Positions 22,310 to 31,137 of a DNA stretch of 64,000 bases are shown piece by piece. Positions within the stretch are counted from its first letter, which is position 1. Each line of letters opens with the position of its first letter. The DNA is taken from contig JBJETT010000005.1 of assembly GCA_051883455.1 (NCBI GenBank), positions 47,412-111,411 on the forward strand, given 5' to 3'. The stretch comes from HGM11368 sp051883455. Its GTDB lineage: Bacteria; Bacillota; Clostridia; Christensenellales; UBA3700. Below the pieces are notes generated by a model. It did no database searches, had not been told where the DNA came from, and saw nothing but the letters and a program-made list of their open reading frames with translations. The position numbers and the translations under genes were made by a program.

Positions 22310-24985
22310 CTACTCCACTATTTTCGACGGCTCGATTTGTTTTTCAAAAATCAAGAACCCCTTAGAGTCATCGCTAGGGTGATTGACAAAACTAACCTTG
22401 TATCCGTCACCGTCAATGCTAACCGCATTTACGCCGTAGAGATTATTCCATTTAGCTTGCGAGCATTTTACGCCTATTCTATACTCACCTATATCCATAC
22501 CGCCGTCTATATCTTCTACGATTAGTTCCAACAATCTATCTATATAAGTTTTGTCCCTTGCAGTCAATACGGTGTCGTAAACCCTACCGTCCACGTGATC
22601 CACGAACAAGGTATTGGCGTACACATCATAATTGGTATCACCCGCATAATGTTCGCTACCTCCGCTTCTCAAGGTATTTTCGTAGTGATTTCCGCCTTTG
22701 TACGGCTTAGACTCTTCGCAGTCCATCAGCAAATAGTCCTCAACTAGATATTCCACGTAATAATCACCGTAGTTGACGGCTTTGCTCGCCCAAGTTGCAT
22801 CGCAAATATACCAATATCCGCCCACCTTGACCTTGTTCCACGCGTGCGATACGTCGCCTGCCCAGCCCAAAACCTTGTAACACTCGATACCCTCTATCCT
22901 ACACAATATATCAAATGCTATTGCTATACCGTTGCACACGGCAAGCCCGTTGTCAAAGACTCCCTCGGCATAAAACGCCATATTGCCAAACAATGCGTAA
23001 TATTCGTTCGTCCCCACCTTTACGGTAGAGCTGTCGCTAGCCAGCTTGTGGTCGTATATTACGTTGATAGATAGCCAATCGTATATCGCTCTCACTTTGT
23101 CAAGGTCGTCCATAGAGTCGTCTATTATTTCTCTCAGCACGGCTTTTGCTTTGTTATAAATACGCTCGGCGTCGCTTCCCGTCTTTGGCACGGGTCTATA
23201 GCCTCTCTCCATAGCCATATATAGCTCGTAAGTGGTAGACACCGACGCGGTTTTTTCTATCTTGTTGATTGTCCAATCGTCGTAGTCGATATCGCGTCCA
23301 ACCTTACTATATCGTCCTTGTTTGCCGCTGTATTCGTAATAAGGCTGGTCGCTCTTGCTGTTGGCGCTCGTTGGCACCATGTCGGTTCTTAGCAATAATA
23401 GGATACTTACCTCATTGCTATCTTGCTCGCCTATTTTGATTACGCTGTGGCTAGTGCTCATAGCTTCGGGGAAGGTATTGAAGTAAGCTCTCACCTTATC
23501 GTATAGATTGGACTGTGGCAAGCTTCCGTCTATCGACCAATACACGTCGGCTTGCTTATAACCGCTATAATCTATCCCTTCCACCTCGATGCTCGCATTG
23601 TCAAACTCATCGTAATGCAATAGATAGAAGTACAAAAAGTCCTTCATCTCGGCTTCGCTGGTGATATAGTAGTTATGGGTTTGACCCAAAAATTCATACG
23701 TCTTATTTAGATATTTTTGTTGCACCGGGTCGGCAATATCTACGTAACAATACACGGGTTGCGAGCTATAAGTATACCTATTGACCAGCGCCTTGACTTG
23801 CACCTGACTATCTACCGCAACAAGCCCCGTTGCGTCAAAGCTTCTGCCGTCGAAGAGAGCGGCGTATTCTTGCGAATCGTACGACTTGTCGTCTATCACG
23901 ACTATATACTTTTGCACCTCGTCGGCATCGTCCTTCCACGTAATCTTGGCGTTTGGATAACTCTCGTCGCAGTCAATCACGACGTCGTAAGGCTCGTACT
24001 TCAACCCAACTCTCACTTTTAGAATGGCGGTCGACATGCCGCGCCCAGTATAAATTTGCAACGTATGCTCTCCCACGCTCAAGGCTTTGAGGACGGGATT
24101 TTCTTGTATAGTCAACGCGTTGCTCGTAGAAGAATAACTGATATAATTGTTGCTCAAAATCACGTCGTCAATAGCCACTTTTTGTACTATGCCTAGGCTA
24201 TTTTCCGCCTCGACCAGTTTTATCTTAAATCCCGTTCCGCTGAGCTTGGTATACGTAATAACGTTGTTAGAAAGTGTGTACGGCAACTCTTGGACGAAGT
24301 TGATATAAGTCTTGACGCTTTTATCCACGCCGTACTCTATCGTCAAAGCAATCTTTGCGCCGACAGAAAAGTTTTTCGTCCACTCGGAAGAAATGGTTAT
24401 CGTGTGACCTTCGTTGTCCACGGTATATTTGTCGTCCAACGCCGTAGCGGATATAGCGTTTATCGTCACGCCTTGAGCGCATTCTATCACCAAATCGCCG
24501 TTATCGCCACTCTTGTAGTACAACTCTTGTGGCAAAAACAATTCTCCGTCCTCATCGACTAAGATATCGTCTGTGACGTTTTCGCCTTTTTCATCTTCCG
24601 GTTCTTGTGGAGAAGGGTCGTCTGCGCCGTCTATATTTAGTATCAAGACTCCTCTTGCGCTCTTGTATCCCTCCGCCGAAACCAATACCTCCACTTCATG
24701 CCGTCCGACTTCCAGTTGAACTTCGAGATATAGTTTGCCGTTTTGGGCGTTTTCGGGATAGAGCGTAGCGGTCAGTTCCAACTCATGCGACTTATTCCAT
24801 ACAATTGCCACGTACATGGTTGCGTTGTCTACTACGTTCCAAGATACGACTTGGTTCACGCCGTCGTAGTCTAATATCGGCGTGTCAAGCTTCGGCGTCT
24901 TTTCCGTCGTATCGTCACACGCGCACAATAGACAAGTCGCTACTATCAAAAGCAGTATTATACAAGTCGCAATCTTTTTGTTCAT
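22310..24985 (-). CDS. large lipoprotein with FN3-like and transglutaminase-like domains
   Basis: An 891-residue surface protein. The signal peptide ends in a lipobox (LLCAC, acylated Cys23). Residues about 32-120 and 331-420 look like fibronectin-III/Ig-type beta domains (VNQVVSWNVVDNATMYVAIV and ITWKDDADEVQKYIVVI). The C-terminal region is a transglutaminase-like fold with the full triad: Cys684 in NGLAVCNGIAIAFDIL, His714 in DVSHAWNKVKV and Asp729 in YICDATW. Such domains act as cysteine proteases or cross-linking enzymes on the outer face of the membrane. It is upstream of a two-span hypothetical gene. Substrate unknown. Confidence 0.85.
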   Translation of the reverse strand: MNKKIATCIILLLIVATCLLCACDDTTEKTPKLDTPILDYDGVNQVVSWNVVDNATMYVAIVWNKSHELELTATLYPENAQNGKLYLEVQLEVGRHEVEVLVSAEGYKSARGVLILNIDGADDPSPQEPEDEKGENVTDDILVDEDGELFLPQELYYKSGDNGDLVIECAQGVTINAISATALDDKYTVDNEGHTITISSEWTKNFSVGAKIALTIEYGVDKSVKTYINFVQELPYTLSNNVITYTKLSGTGFKIKLVEAENSLGIVQKVAIDDVILSNNYISYSSTSNALTIQENPVLKALSVGEHTLQIYTGRGMSTAILKVRVGLKYEPYDVVIDCDESYPNAKITWKDDADEVQKYIVVIDDKSYDSQEYAALFDGRSFDATGLVAVDSQVQVKALVNRYTYSSQPVYCYVDIADPVQQKYLNKTYEFLGQTHNYYITSEAEMKDFLYFYLLHYDEFDNASIEVEGIDYSGYKQADVYWSIDGSLPQSNLYDKVRAYFNTFPEAMSTSHSVIKIGEQDSNEVSILLLLRTDMVPTSANSKSDQPYYEYSGKQGRYSKVGRDIDYDDWTINKIEKTASVSTTYELYMAMERGYRPVPKTGSDAERIYNKAKAVLREIIDDSMDDLDKVRAIYDWLSINVIYDHKLASDSSTVKVGTNEYYALFGNMAFYAEGVFDNGLAVCNGIAIAFDILCRIEGIECYKVLGWAGDVSHAWNKVKVGGYWYICDATWASKAVNYGDYYVEYLVEDYLLMDCEESKPYKGGNHYENTLRSGGSEHYAGDTNYDVYANTLFVDHVDGRVYDTVLTARDKTYIDRLLELIVEDIDGGMDIGEYRIGVKCSQAKWNNLYGVNAVSIDGDGYKVSFVNHPSDDSKGFLIFEKQIEPSKIVE

Positions 24986-25040
24986 ATTTATATAATAACA
25001 CGCTTTATTTTATTTTTCAACAACCCTACCAAAAATTGTC

Positions 25041-25078
25041 CAAAAGCAAAACGCCTAGACTTATTGTGTCTAGGCGTT
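25041..25078 (-). terminator. intrinsic terminator of the antiporter gene
   Basis: Perfect 11-bp stem AACGCCTAGAC/GTCTAGGCGTT at 25050-25078 with a 7-nt loop; on the minus strand it is followed by TTTGCTTTT. Confidence 0.85.
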
Positions 25079-25100
25079 TAGTTCGCAATGCTTAATTCGA

Positions 25101-26513
25101 TTATTTGTTTTCCGTAGGCTTGTCGCTCGAAGGAGAGCCTTTGTCGTCTACTTTTTGCTGACTTTGTTGCATAGCCTCTCTTTGGCTACGAGCCTTAACC
25201 TCTATGTTTTGAACGTCAACGCCACCCAAGAATTCTCTCACCTCGCTCATTGCCGCGTCAACTTTGACTACGGTATCTATTGCACCTATCTTATCTTCGT
25301 CCAACGGCTCGTTAGGATATTTCTTAAACAAGACCTTGAGTATCAACGGCGTTGCTATCGAAGAAGCGACTATAAGCAATATGATTGCAGGGAAATATTG
25401 TGAGTCTATTATACCCGCTCTTTGTCCCGTCTGCGCTACGATGAGACACACCTCGCCTCTCACCATCATTCCCACGCCTACCTTGAGGCTTTGGTTAGGC
25501 TTGTACTTAAATATTGCCGCACCCGCGCCGCAACCGATGACCTTGGCAAGCATACCGCATACTACGAAGGCAAGCGAAAATAGTACCAGTCTACCGCTAA
25601 TGTTGTCCAGCAAAGAAGCGTAATCCAAAGATATACCTATATTGGCAAAGAAAATAGGCGAAAATAACATATACGCGCTGATGTCTATTCTTCTCTCGAC
25701 GTATTCCGTCTCTTGCATATTAGACAGCATCATTCCCGCAAGGAACGAACCCGTAATCGCCGCCACGCCAAAGAACTTCTCTGCCGCACCCGCGTACAAA
25801 AAGCATAGTATCAATCCAAAAGCCGACAGTCTTCTGGTATGAGGAAATCTTTTGCTGAGCAATTTGAATGCGTAATGCACCAACAAACCAAGACCTATAC
25901 CCATTGCAAAGAATAGCACCACGTTAAGCAATACGGCAAAGCCCGCAAGCTTGCTCATGTCTCCGCCGAACGCCTTGATAAGCTTTACTCCGATATGTTC
26001 GTCCTTGGCTTCTGCGGTAAAAAACGCCAAAACGACTATACCGATAATATCGTCAAGCACCGCCGCCGTGATGATAGAAGCACCGACCTTGCCGTGGAGC
26101 ACGCCCAACTCTTTTAGGCACGCCACGGTGATGCCGACGGAAGTCGCCGTAAGGATAACGCCGAAGAACCATCTTTCCTTCATAGATAGGTCAGGCAAAA
26201 TCCACGATATACCAAAGCCCACCAACATAGGCACGATAACGCCTAGCGAAGTAATCAGCACCGACGCCGCGCCGTTGCGCTTAATCTCCTTGATATTGGT
26301 TTCTAGTCCCGCCGAGAACATAATGAGGTTGACGCCGATAGTTGCGAATATCGTCAATTCGGTCGATTTCTTCACCAATCCCGTCGCACCGAGAATAATG
26401 CCCGCCAGCAAAAATCCTAACACTTGTGGCAAGCCGAGTTTTTTCATAACGATGCCGAGCAGTTTGGTTGAGAACAGTATTACTGCCAAAACCAATAAAA
26501 ACGTGTAGTCCAT
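25101..26513 (-). CDS. CPA2-family cation/proton antiporter
   Basis: A 470-residue monovalent cation:proton antiporter of the KefB/NapA type. About 12 to 13 hydrophobic spans fill residues 1-400; hallmark segments are GLPQVLGFLLAGIILG (27-42), the aspartate-containing ITAAVLDDIIGIVVLAFF span, and GAAEKFFGVAAITGSFLAG. The last 70 residues are a soluble Ser/Gln/Lys-rich tail with no full TrkA-N domain, so it lacks the usual NAD-binding regulator of KefB. It should exchange Na+ or K+ for protons across the plasma membrane. It has a perfect promoter and its own terminator, so it is monocistronic. Confidence 0.9.
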   Translation of the reverse strand: MDYTFLLVLAVILFSTKLLGIVMKKLGLPQVLGFLLAGIILGATGLVKKSTELTIFATIGVNLIMFSAGLETNIKEIKRNGAASVLITSLGVIVPMLVGFGISWILPDLSMKERWFFGVILTATSVGITVACLKELGVLHGKVGASIITAAVLDDIIGIVVLAFFTAEAKDEHIGVKLIKAFGGDMSKLAGFAVLLNVVLFFAMGIGLGLLVHYAFKLLSKRFPHTRRLSAFGLILCFLYAGAAEKFFGVAAITGSFLAGMMLSNMQETEYVERRIDISAYMLFSPIFFANIGISLDYASLLDNISGRLVLFSLAFVVCGMLAKVIGCGAGAAIFKYKPNQSLKVGVGMMVRGEVCLIVAQTGQRAGIIDSQYFPAIILLIVASSIATPLILKVLFKKYPNEPLDEDKIGAIDTVVKVDAAMSEVREFLGGVDVQNIEVKARSQREAMQQSQQKVDDKGSPSSDKPTENK

Positions 26514-26545
26514 ACCTCTTTAGTAACTCCTTTTCAATCGACATA

Positions 26546-26574
26546 ATTATAGCCTTTGGCATAACAAGTGTCAA
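26546..26574 (-). promoter_or_regulatory. promoter of the antiporter gene
   Basis: On the minus strand TTGACA (26569-26574) and TATAAT (26546-26551), spacer 17: perfect consensus. Confidence 0.8.
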
Positions 26575-26639
26575 ACGAATTGAGCCTCACGATAAAGGTA
26601 TTTTTATTATATATTCGGCATTCGTCTTATTTTTGTTTG

Positions 26640-26760
26640 CCACGTCGTACGATACATAGTATGCGCATAATTTTTGCTTGCTCACTTAGCAAAAAATTGC
26701 GCACCGCTTTCGTATAGCGATGCGCCGAAATTGTCGATACGTATTGACTTTTTGGCAATT
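26640..26760. repeat. hairpin-rich intergenic repeat with palindrome copy 2
   Basis: Contains ATTTTTGC/GCAAAAAAT and GCGCACCGCT/AGCGATGCGC hairpins, followed at 26733-26755 by GTCGATACGTATTGAC plus TTTTTGG, the second copy of the dispersed palindrome. It ends 6 bases before the stop of the 26766-29783 gene. Confidence 0.55.
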
Positions 26761-26765
26761 ATTAC

Positions 26766-29700
26766 CTAGCGAGCCCTCTTGCGATTTTTGGATATCTTGT
26801 CGGCAATCAAAGCCACGATGAAGCCCACCAAAGCCACGGCGGGAATTATGGCAATGAGCCAATAATTGAACTTAGCAGGCTCTTGCTCGGGTCTTACGCC
26901 CTCTATTACCGTCAAATAGTCGATATTGATTTGGTCGTCGTCAACGGGTACGATTTTGATGGTGTGTAGTCCCATCTTTTCAAACTCTTGAGCAAAGACT
27001 CTTTCGCCACATTTTGCCACGTCGCTAGACAAATCGACTATCGAATGTTCCTTGCCGTCGATATATACTTTGGCGTGTCCGAAAGAGGCGTCCTTGGTTG
27101 CATAGACGGCAATCATCGAGCCGTAAAACTCGTATTCCATAGCGCAGTTTTTATCCACGTTGCTGGCTAGCGAGCCGTTGACGCTCGCATATTTTTCTAT
27201 ACTCTTCCACTCGCCTTGATAGGATATCGCCGTACTAGTATTAGGCACGATACGGCTTTGGTCAACGATTTTTCCTAATGCAACGCCACCAATCGAGCAA
27301 ACAAAGTCGGTAGGCTTATCTATCGTCAGCCTTACGTATCTGCAAGATACGCTCCCCCCAAAGTCAAAGGCGTTTTGAGTGGCGTCAATAGTTGCTACCA
27401 ATACGTCTTGCCATTGATTAGCCACGCTTGCCGTTTGCACTTTGATATTGGCACCCAGCATATCGGTTTTGACGTCCAACGCCAAGTATTCTGTCCCTCT
27501 TTCCGACTGCATATCCCACTCGATGACGTAACTATCGACAATGTCGATAGGCTCAAAGTAAGTGGCGTTGTTGTCGTCAAACAAGTATATATTGTTACTG
27601 TTTTCCTTGAGTTCAATAGAGTTAGTGAGCGCCCATCTCGAGGACAAAAAGTCGTCGTAAACTTGGCTATGCAAATCAATATTTTGTATAGGCAAAATAG
27701 GACTTTCGTAACGCACCTCGTCGCTTCTTTTCATATCCCAGAAGACGACGTTGTCTTGTCCCAAATCCTGTATGCCGTAAGGCGTATCTATACCCAAGGT
27801 CGCCCAACCGCCGCCTTGCGTTGACAAAACGAAAATTTCAAAGTTGTACACCTTGTCTTTTTCCAAGCTAAGTTGGTACTGCAGCTCGTGCGTATAATCG
27901 CTGACGGTGAGATAGTTGTTGAACATTTCAAACATAAACTCGCTCACGCCGAAGTTAACCTTAACCAAGCCTTTACTCTTGAGGAAAAAGGTATACATGC
28001 CGTCCTCTTCCACTTGCAGACTTCCCTTGGTCACTCCAAACGAATACTTGCTATCGTCCACCTCGCTCTCTTCGAGCACTTGGGCTTTTGGCAAACTTGC
28101 CTTATCGCTTGGCGTCATGTTTGCCACGCCCTTTATTGCCTTATCCACGTCTCTAAACGGTATATCTCTATACACTTGATACGAAGCTACCCTGATATCC
28201 ACCGTAACTCTGCCGTATAGCGAAGTTCTCAATTCTCCGTTGACAAGGTTTAGTTGAAATTCGTCGACAAGTCTATCGGTGGACGGATTGTATTCGTATC
28301 TACCACTTTCGGTAGCTACCCAACCCTTGCCTTCCACGCTCTCGACCTTCCAACCTGAGGTCGGCGATATTATCGAAGAAGCAAAGTCTATCACCGTCTT
28401 TTGTCCCAACGCAAGGCTGATACCCGTCTGGCAATTTTCTCGGCTCACGCCCGTAGCGTATTGCGATTGCACCGGCACGAATAGTTCTTTGTCCCTCATT
28501 GCGTCCTTGCACTCTTGCGACACTTCCATATTCAGCCATTCGCAATAGTACGACAGGTCGGCTCCAATCAATTCGACGCTTTCTCCGCCTATTTCGATAC
28601 TCTCTTGGCTAATGTCGCGGATATATTCGCTCCACTTGTCTACGGCTGAGCTTTGTTTTATGGTGTATTTGTATTGTTGCAAGGCGTTGATAGTCTTTTC
28701 CATACCCACACTATGCAACAATCCGTCAAAGAATACCTCGATATCACTGTCCTCTAAGCTCTCGCCCGACACAGCCTTATCTAATTGCAAGTATGCGTTG
28801 GCAATGCCGTTACCCTCGCCGTCTTTGATATTGTCAGTCATGATGATATAGGTGAGATTGGATATTACCTTGCCTAGCTTATTTTGCAAAGGACCTTCGT
28901 CGTAGCCGTCCGCCCCGTCTGCCAGCATATCGCCGAGCATATACAACAGGGTCTTTCCGCCACCCGTCTTGAGACTATCGTAATCAGTCGCGCCTACAAA
29001 ACCACTCTTGCCTATTCTGACGTACTTTTCGCTCTTATTCCATTCTCCGCCCACGCCCTCAATGCTTGGGTCAACTACCACCACGATAGGTGACAAGTCG
29101 CCGTCAATATATCTGGAGCCCGTCATTGAGCACATAGCTTCTACTGCCGAACGCCACCATTTCAAGCTGTCGTCCAGTCCATTTACCTCGCTGAGCGCCT
29201 CGGACGGAAAGACAAATCTTATATTGCCACAATCTAGCGTTGCCCAACCGTTTTGCTCGGCTTGAGGTTTTTCTCTCTCCACTCCAAGACGATAGAACGG
29301 CATCCTCACACAGCCGTCGATTTTGATTTCAAATACGTTCTTTTCTTCTAACGCGCCGTCCACCAAAATATCGACTCTACCGCCTTGACTAGATGTATAT
29401 TGCGTTCTTACGGAATTGAGTTCTATAATTTCTTTATTGCTCATGCAACTGTTGATGACGATTTTGTGGCTCTTTTGCGCCGTTTCGGCAGAGACGGTAA
29501 CGCTTATCGTCTCGCCCTTTGCCAAATAAAGCCCCGTCAAATGCAAGCCCTTGACGGTATTATCCACATACATTTGTTGTTCTACTCTGGCTTTGTTTTG
29601 ATACTCAACGGCATAAGTAGGAGCGTTGGCAGTAGCGACTATGCTTATTCCGTCGGCATATCTTGCCTCCACGTTGTCGTTATACGCCAAAGTATGCTCT

Positions 29701-29783
29701 ACGCTCTTGCAAGCGCTAAGCCCCAACGCAGTCAAACATAACGTAGCGACAATCGCCAAAATAGTCAAAATTTTGCTTCTCAT
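26766..29783 (-). CDS. large multidomain lipoprotein with C-terminal membrane anchor
   Basis: About 1005 residues. The start at 29783 (MRSKILTILA) is chosen because it opens directly into a signal peptide with lipobox (GLSAC), while the in-frame ATG 39 bases upstream would add a charged extension. The middle shows beta-sandwich stretches: a PA14-like part (GMYTFFLKSKGLVKVNFG), a coagulation-factor F5/8C-like part (IYLFDDNNATYFEP to CRYVRLTIDKPTDF) and a later carbohydrate-binding-like segment. The region around LKWWRSAVEAMCSMTG weakly recalls M60-like peptidases, but no HExxH is present. It ends with a span (YWLIAIIPAVALVGFIVALIA) and basic tail. Probably surface glycan binding; function not proven. 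Confidence 0.75.
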   Translation of the reverse strand: MRSKILTILAIVATLCLTALGLSACKSVEHTLAYNDNVEARYADGISIVATANAPTYAVEYQNKARVEQQMYVDNTVKGLHLTGLYLAKGETISVTVSAETAQKSHKIVINSCMSNKEIIELNSVRTQYTSSQGGRVDILVDGALEEKNVFEIKIDGCVRMPFYRLGVEREKPQAEQNGWATLDCGNIRFVFPSEALSEVNGLDDSLKWWRSAVEAMCSMTGSRYIDGDLSPIVVVVDPSIEGVGGEWNKSEKYVRIGKSGFVGATDYDSLKTGGGKTLLYMLGDMLADGADGYDEGPLQNKLGKVISNLTYIIMTDNIKDGEGNGIANAYLQLDKAVSGESLEDSDIEVFFDGLLHSVGMEKTINALQQYKYTIKQSSAVDKWSEYIRDISQESIEIGGESVELIGADLSYYCEWLNMEVSQECKDAMRDKELFVPVQSQYATGVSRENCQTGISLALGQKTVIDFASSIISPTSGWKVESVEGKGWVATESGRYEYNPSTDRLVDEFQLNLVNGELRTSLYGRVTVDIRVASYQVYRDIPFRDVDKAIKGVANMTPSDKASLPKAQVLEESEVDDSKYSFGVTKGSLQVEEDGMYTFFLKSKGLVKVNFGVSEFMFEMFNNYLTVSDYTHELQYQLSLEKDKVYNFEIFVLSTQGGGWATLGIDTPYGIQDLGQDNVVFWDMKRSDEVRYESPILPIQNIDLHSQVYDDFLSSRWALTNSIELKENSNNIYLFDDNNATYFEPIDIVDSYVIEWDMQSERGTEYLALDVKTDMLGANIKVQTASVANQWQDVLVATIDATQNAFDFGGSVSCRYVRLTIDKPTDFVCSIGGVALGKIVDQSRIVPNTSTAISYQGEWKSIEKYASVNGSLASNVDKNCAMEYEFYGSMIAVYATKDASFGHAKVYIDGKEHSIVDLSSDVAKCGERVFAQEFEKMGLHTIKIVPVDDDQINIDYLTVIEGVRPEQEPAKFNYWLIAIIPAVALVGFIVALIADKISKNRKRAR

Positions 29784-29825
29784 ATACTCAATTCTAACAC
29801 AACCCGCGCGTCGTGTCCACACAAA

Positions 29826-30323
29826 TCATATTTTCTTTTCTAATACGTAGTCGTCCATAACGAACCCGCTTCCGATATCTGTCACCACGCTTTCGACTAT
29901 TTCAAAGCCCTTCTTGGCGTACACGTCCAAAGAATGGCGGTTATACTTGTTGCAGGTGAGGTAAATCTTGCTATAGCCGTTGTCCACCGCTTGCTTTTCG
30001 ATAAAGGCGAACATTTTGCTTGCCAACCCTCTGCCTCTATACTCTTTTGCTAGATAGAGTTTGGACAAAAACAATGCGTCTTTTTCATATTCTAGACCGA
30101 TAAATCCCGCTTTTTTGCCATCCACCAAACAATAATAATATTTGTACTCGCCGTCAAACTGTTTCGTAAGCACCTCTATCGACAAAAACATGTCTAGCAT
30201 ATACGCTATTTGCTCGTCAGTGAGCAGCGCGGTAAAATACTCGCCCCATATACCTTTTGCAAACTTGCTAAACTCCCCGATTTCTTGCTTTTGCACTTGC
30301 ACGATTTGCCATTGTTCGTTCAA
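29826..30323 (-). CDS. GNAT-family N-acetyltransferase
   Basis: A 165-residue acetyltransferase. The acetyl-CoA-binding motif is LAKEYRGRGLASKMFAFIEK (about 92-111), with the R-G-x-G-L/A loop intact, and the C-terminal motif DVYAKKGFEIVESVVTDIGSGFVMDDYVLEK is the usual family ending. The initiation codon is TTG at 30323, preceded by AAGGAG at 7 to 8 bases; no ATG fits. The acceptor is unknown. The gene lies 42 bases upstream of the large lipoprotein gene in the same direction. Confidence 0.88.
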   Translation of the reverse strand: MNEQWQIVQVQKQEIGEFSKFAKGIWGEYFTALLTDEQIAYMLDMFLSIEVLTKQFDGEYKYYYCLVDGKKAGFIGLEYEKDALFLSKLYLAKEYRGRGLASKMFAFIEKQAVDNGYSKIYLTCNKYNRHSLDVYAKKGFEIVESVVTDIGSGFVMDDYVLEKKI

Positions 30324-30339
30324 ACTTTTTCTCCTTTTT

Positions 30340-30360
30340 GCGACACGTATTGACTTTTTG
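30340..30360. repeat. dispersed palindrome, copy 3
   Basis: GCGACACGTATTGAC then TTTTTGCG, just upstream of the GNAT gene. The flanking CGTCGATACGAG at about 30370 is a partial inverted copy. Confidence 0.5.
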
Positions 30361-30435
30361 CGCTTTATCCGTCGATACGAGTCTATCGCTTACACAACGA
30401 TTTTAATACCTTTTCCCGTCAAAAATCAAGCGATA

Positions 30436-30470
30436 ACACAAAAATATCGGCGTGTTTCAGCCGATATTTT
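30436..30470 (-). terminator. terminator of the hibernation factor gene
   Basis: Stem AAAATATCGGC/GCCGATATTTT (30441-30451 with 30460-30470), 8-nt loop, T-rich on the minus strand after the stem. Confidence 0.8.
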
Positions 30471-30513
30471 ATTTTAGGTATAATTGTCGATTAGCTTGTT
30501 ATTTGCCGACGAT

Positions 30514-31035
30514 TTAGTATACTAGGTCAATCAAACCAACGTTGCCGTCAGTTCTTCTATACACGATATTGACCATACCGTTGGCTTCGTTGACGAATGC
30601 AAAGAAGTCGTGGTCGACGAGCTCCATCTCCGCAATAGCTTCCGCCACGCTGATTTTTTTGAGTTGGAAGGATTTGGTCTTAACCAGCTCTTTTTCTTTG
30701 GTTTGAGGAATTTCGTACAAACTATCCGCATCCAAAGCGCTCTTTCTCATTTTGCCGAGTTTGGTACGGTGTTTTCTAATTTGTCCCTCTATCTTAGGCA
30801 ATGCTATGTCTATATTGTTGTACATATTGTCGGACGTTACTTCACTTCTTACCATATTACCGCCGAAGAAGATAGTAATTTCCATTACGTACTTTTCTTT
30901 GCCTATCTCTTTCAGCATAATTTTTGCTACGGCGTCGTCCTCAAAGTATCTGGCAAACTTTTCTAGTTTCATCTCGATGATGTCTTTGATGTGGTCGGAT
31001 ACCTTGTAGTTTTTGGATACGATTTCTACTCTCAT
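30514..31035 (-). CDS. hpf: ribosome hibernation promoting factor, long form
   Basis: A 173-residue protein starting MRVEIVSKNYKVSDHIKDI, chosen because AAGGAGG precedes this ATG. The first 95 residues are the S30AE/RaiA domain that binds the 30S decoding region; after a linker, the C-terminal domain (VKTKSFQLKKISVAEAIAEMELVDHDFFAFVNEANG) mediates 100S dimer formation in long HPF. The final GNVGLIDLVY motif is typical. It silences ribosomes in stationary phase. It lies downstream of clpC but has its own promoter overlapping the clpC terminator. Confidence 0.95.
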   Translation of the reverse strand: MRVEIVSKNYKVSDHIKDIIEMKLEKFARYFEDDAVAKIMLKEIGKEKYVMEITIFFGGNMVRSEVTSDNMYNNIDIALPKIEGQIRKHRTKLGKMRKSALDADSLYEIPQTKEKELVKTKSFQLKKISVAEAIAEMELVDHDFFAFVNEANGMVNIVYRRTDGNVGLIDLVY

Positions 31036-31090
31036 GTTGTCCTCCTTGCGGTGTCGATACGCCAAAGCGTCGCACCTATTTTGTACTTTG

Positions 31091-31119
31091 ATTATAACAT
31101 ACAAAAGCCCTCTCTTCAA
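31091..31119 (-). promoter_or_regulatory. hpf promoter embedded in the clpC terminator
   Basis: On the minus strand TTGAAG (31114-31119) and TATAAT (31091-31096) with a spacer of 17. The -35 sits in the loop of the hairpin at 31102-31130. Confidence 0.65.
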
Positions 31120-31130
31120 GGGGGCTTTTG
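31102..31130 (-). terminator. clpC terminator hairpin
   Basis: CAAAAGCCC/GGGCTTTTG stem just past the clpC stop. The T-run is inside the 3' arm, so termination may be partial and allow read-through into hpf. Confidence 0.6.
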
Positions 31131-31137
31131 AAATTAT

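Noticed and set aside
26766..29783. Active M60-family metallopeptidase
   Set aside because: Only a vague resemblance near the WWRSAVEAM segment; no HExxH zinc motif is present anywhere in the protein.
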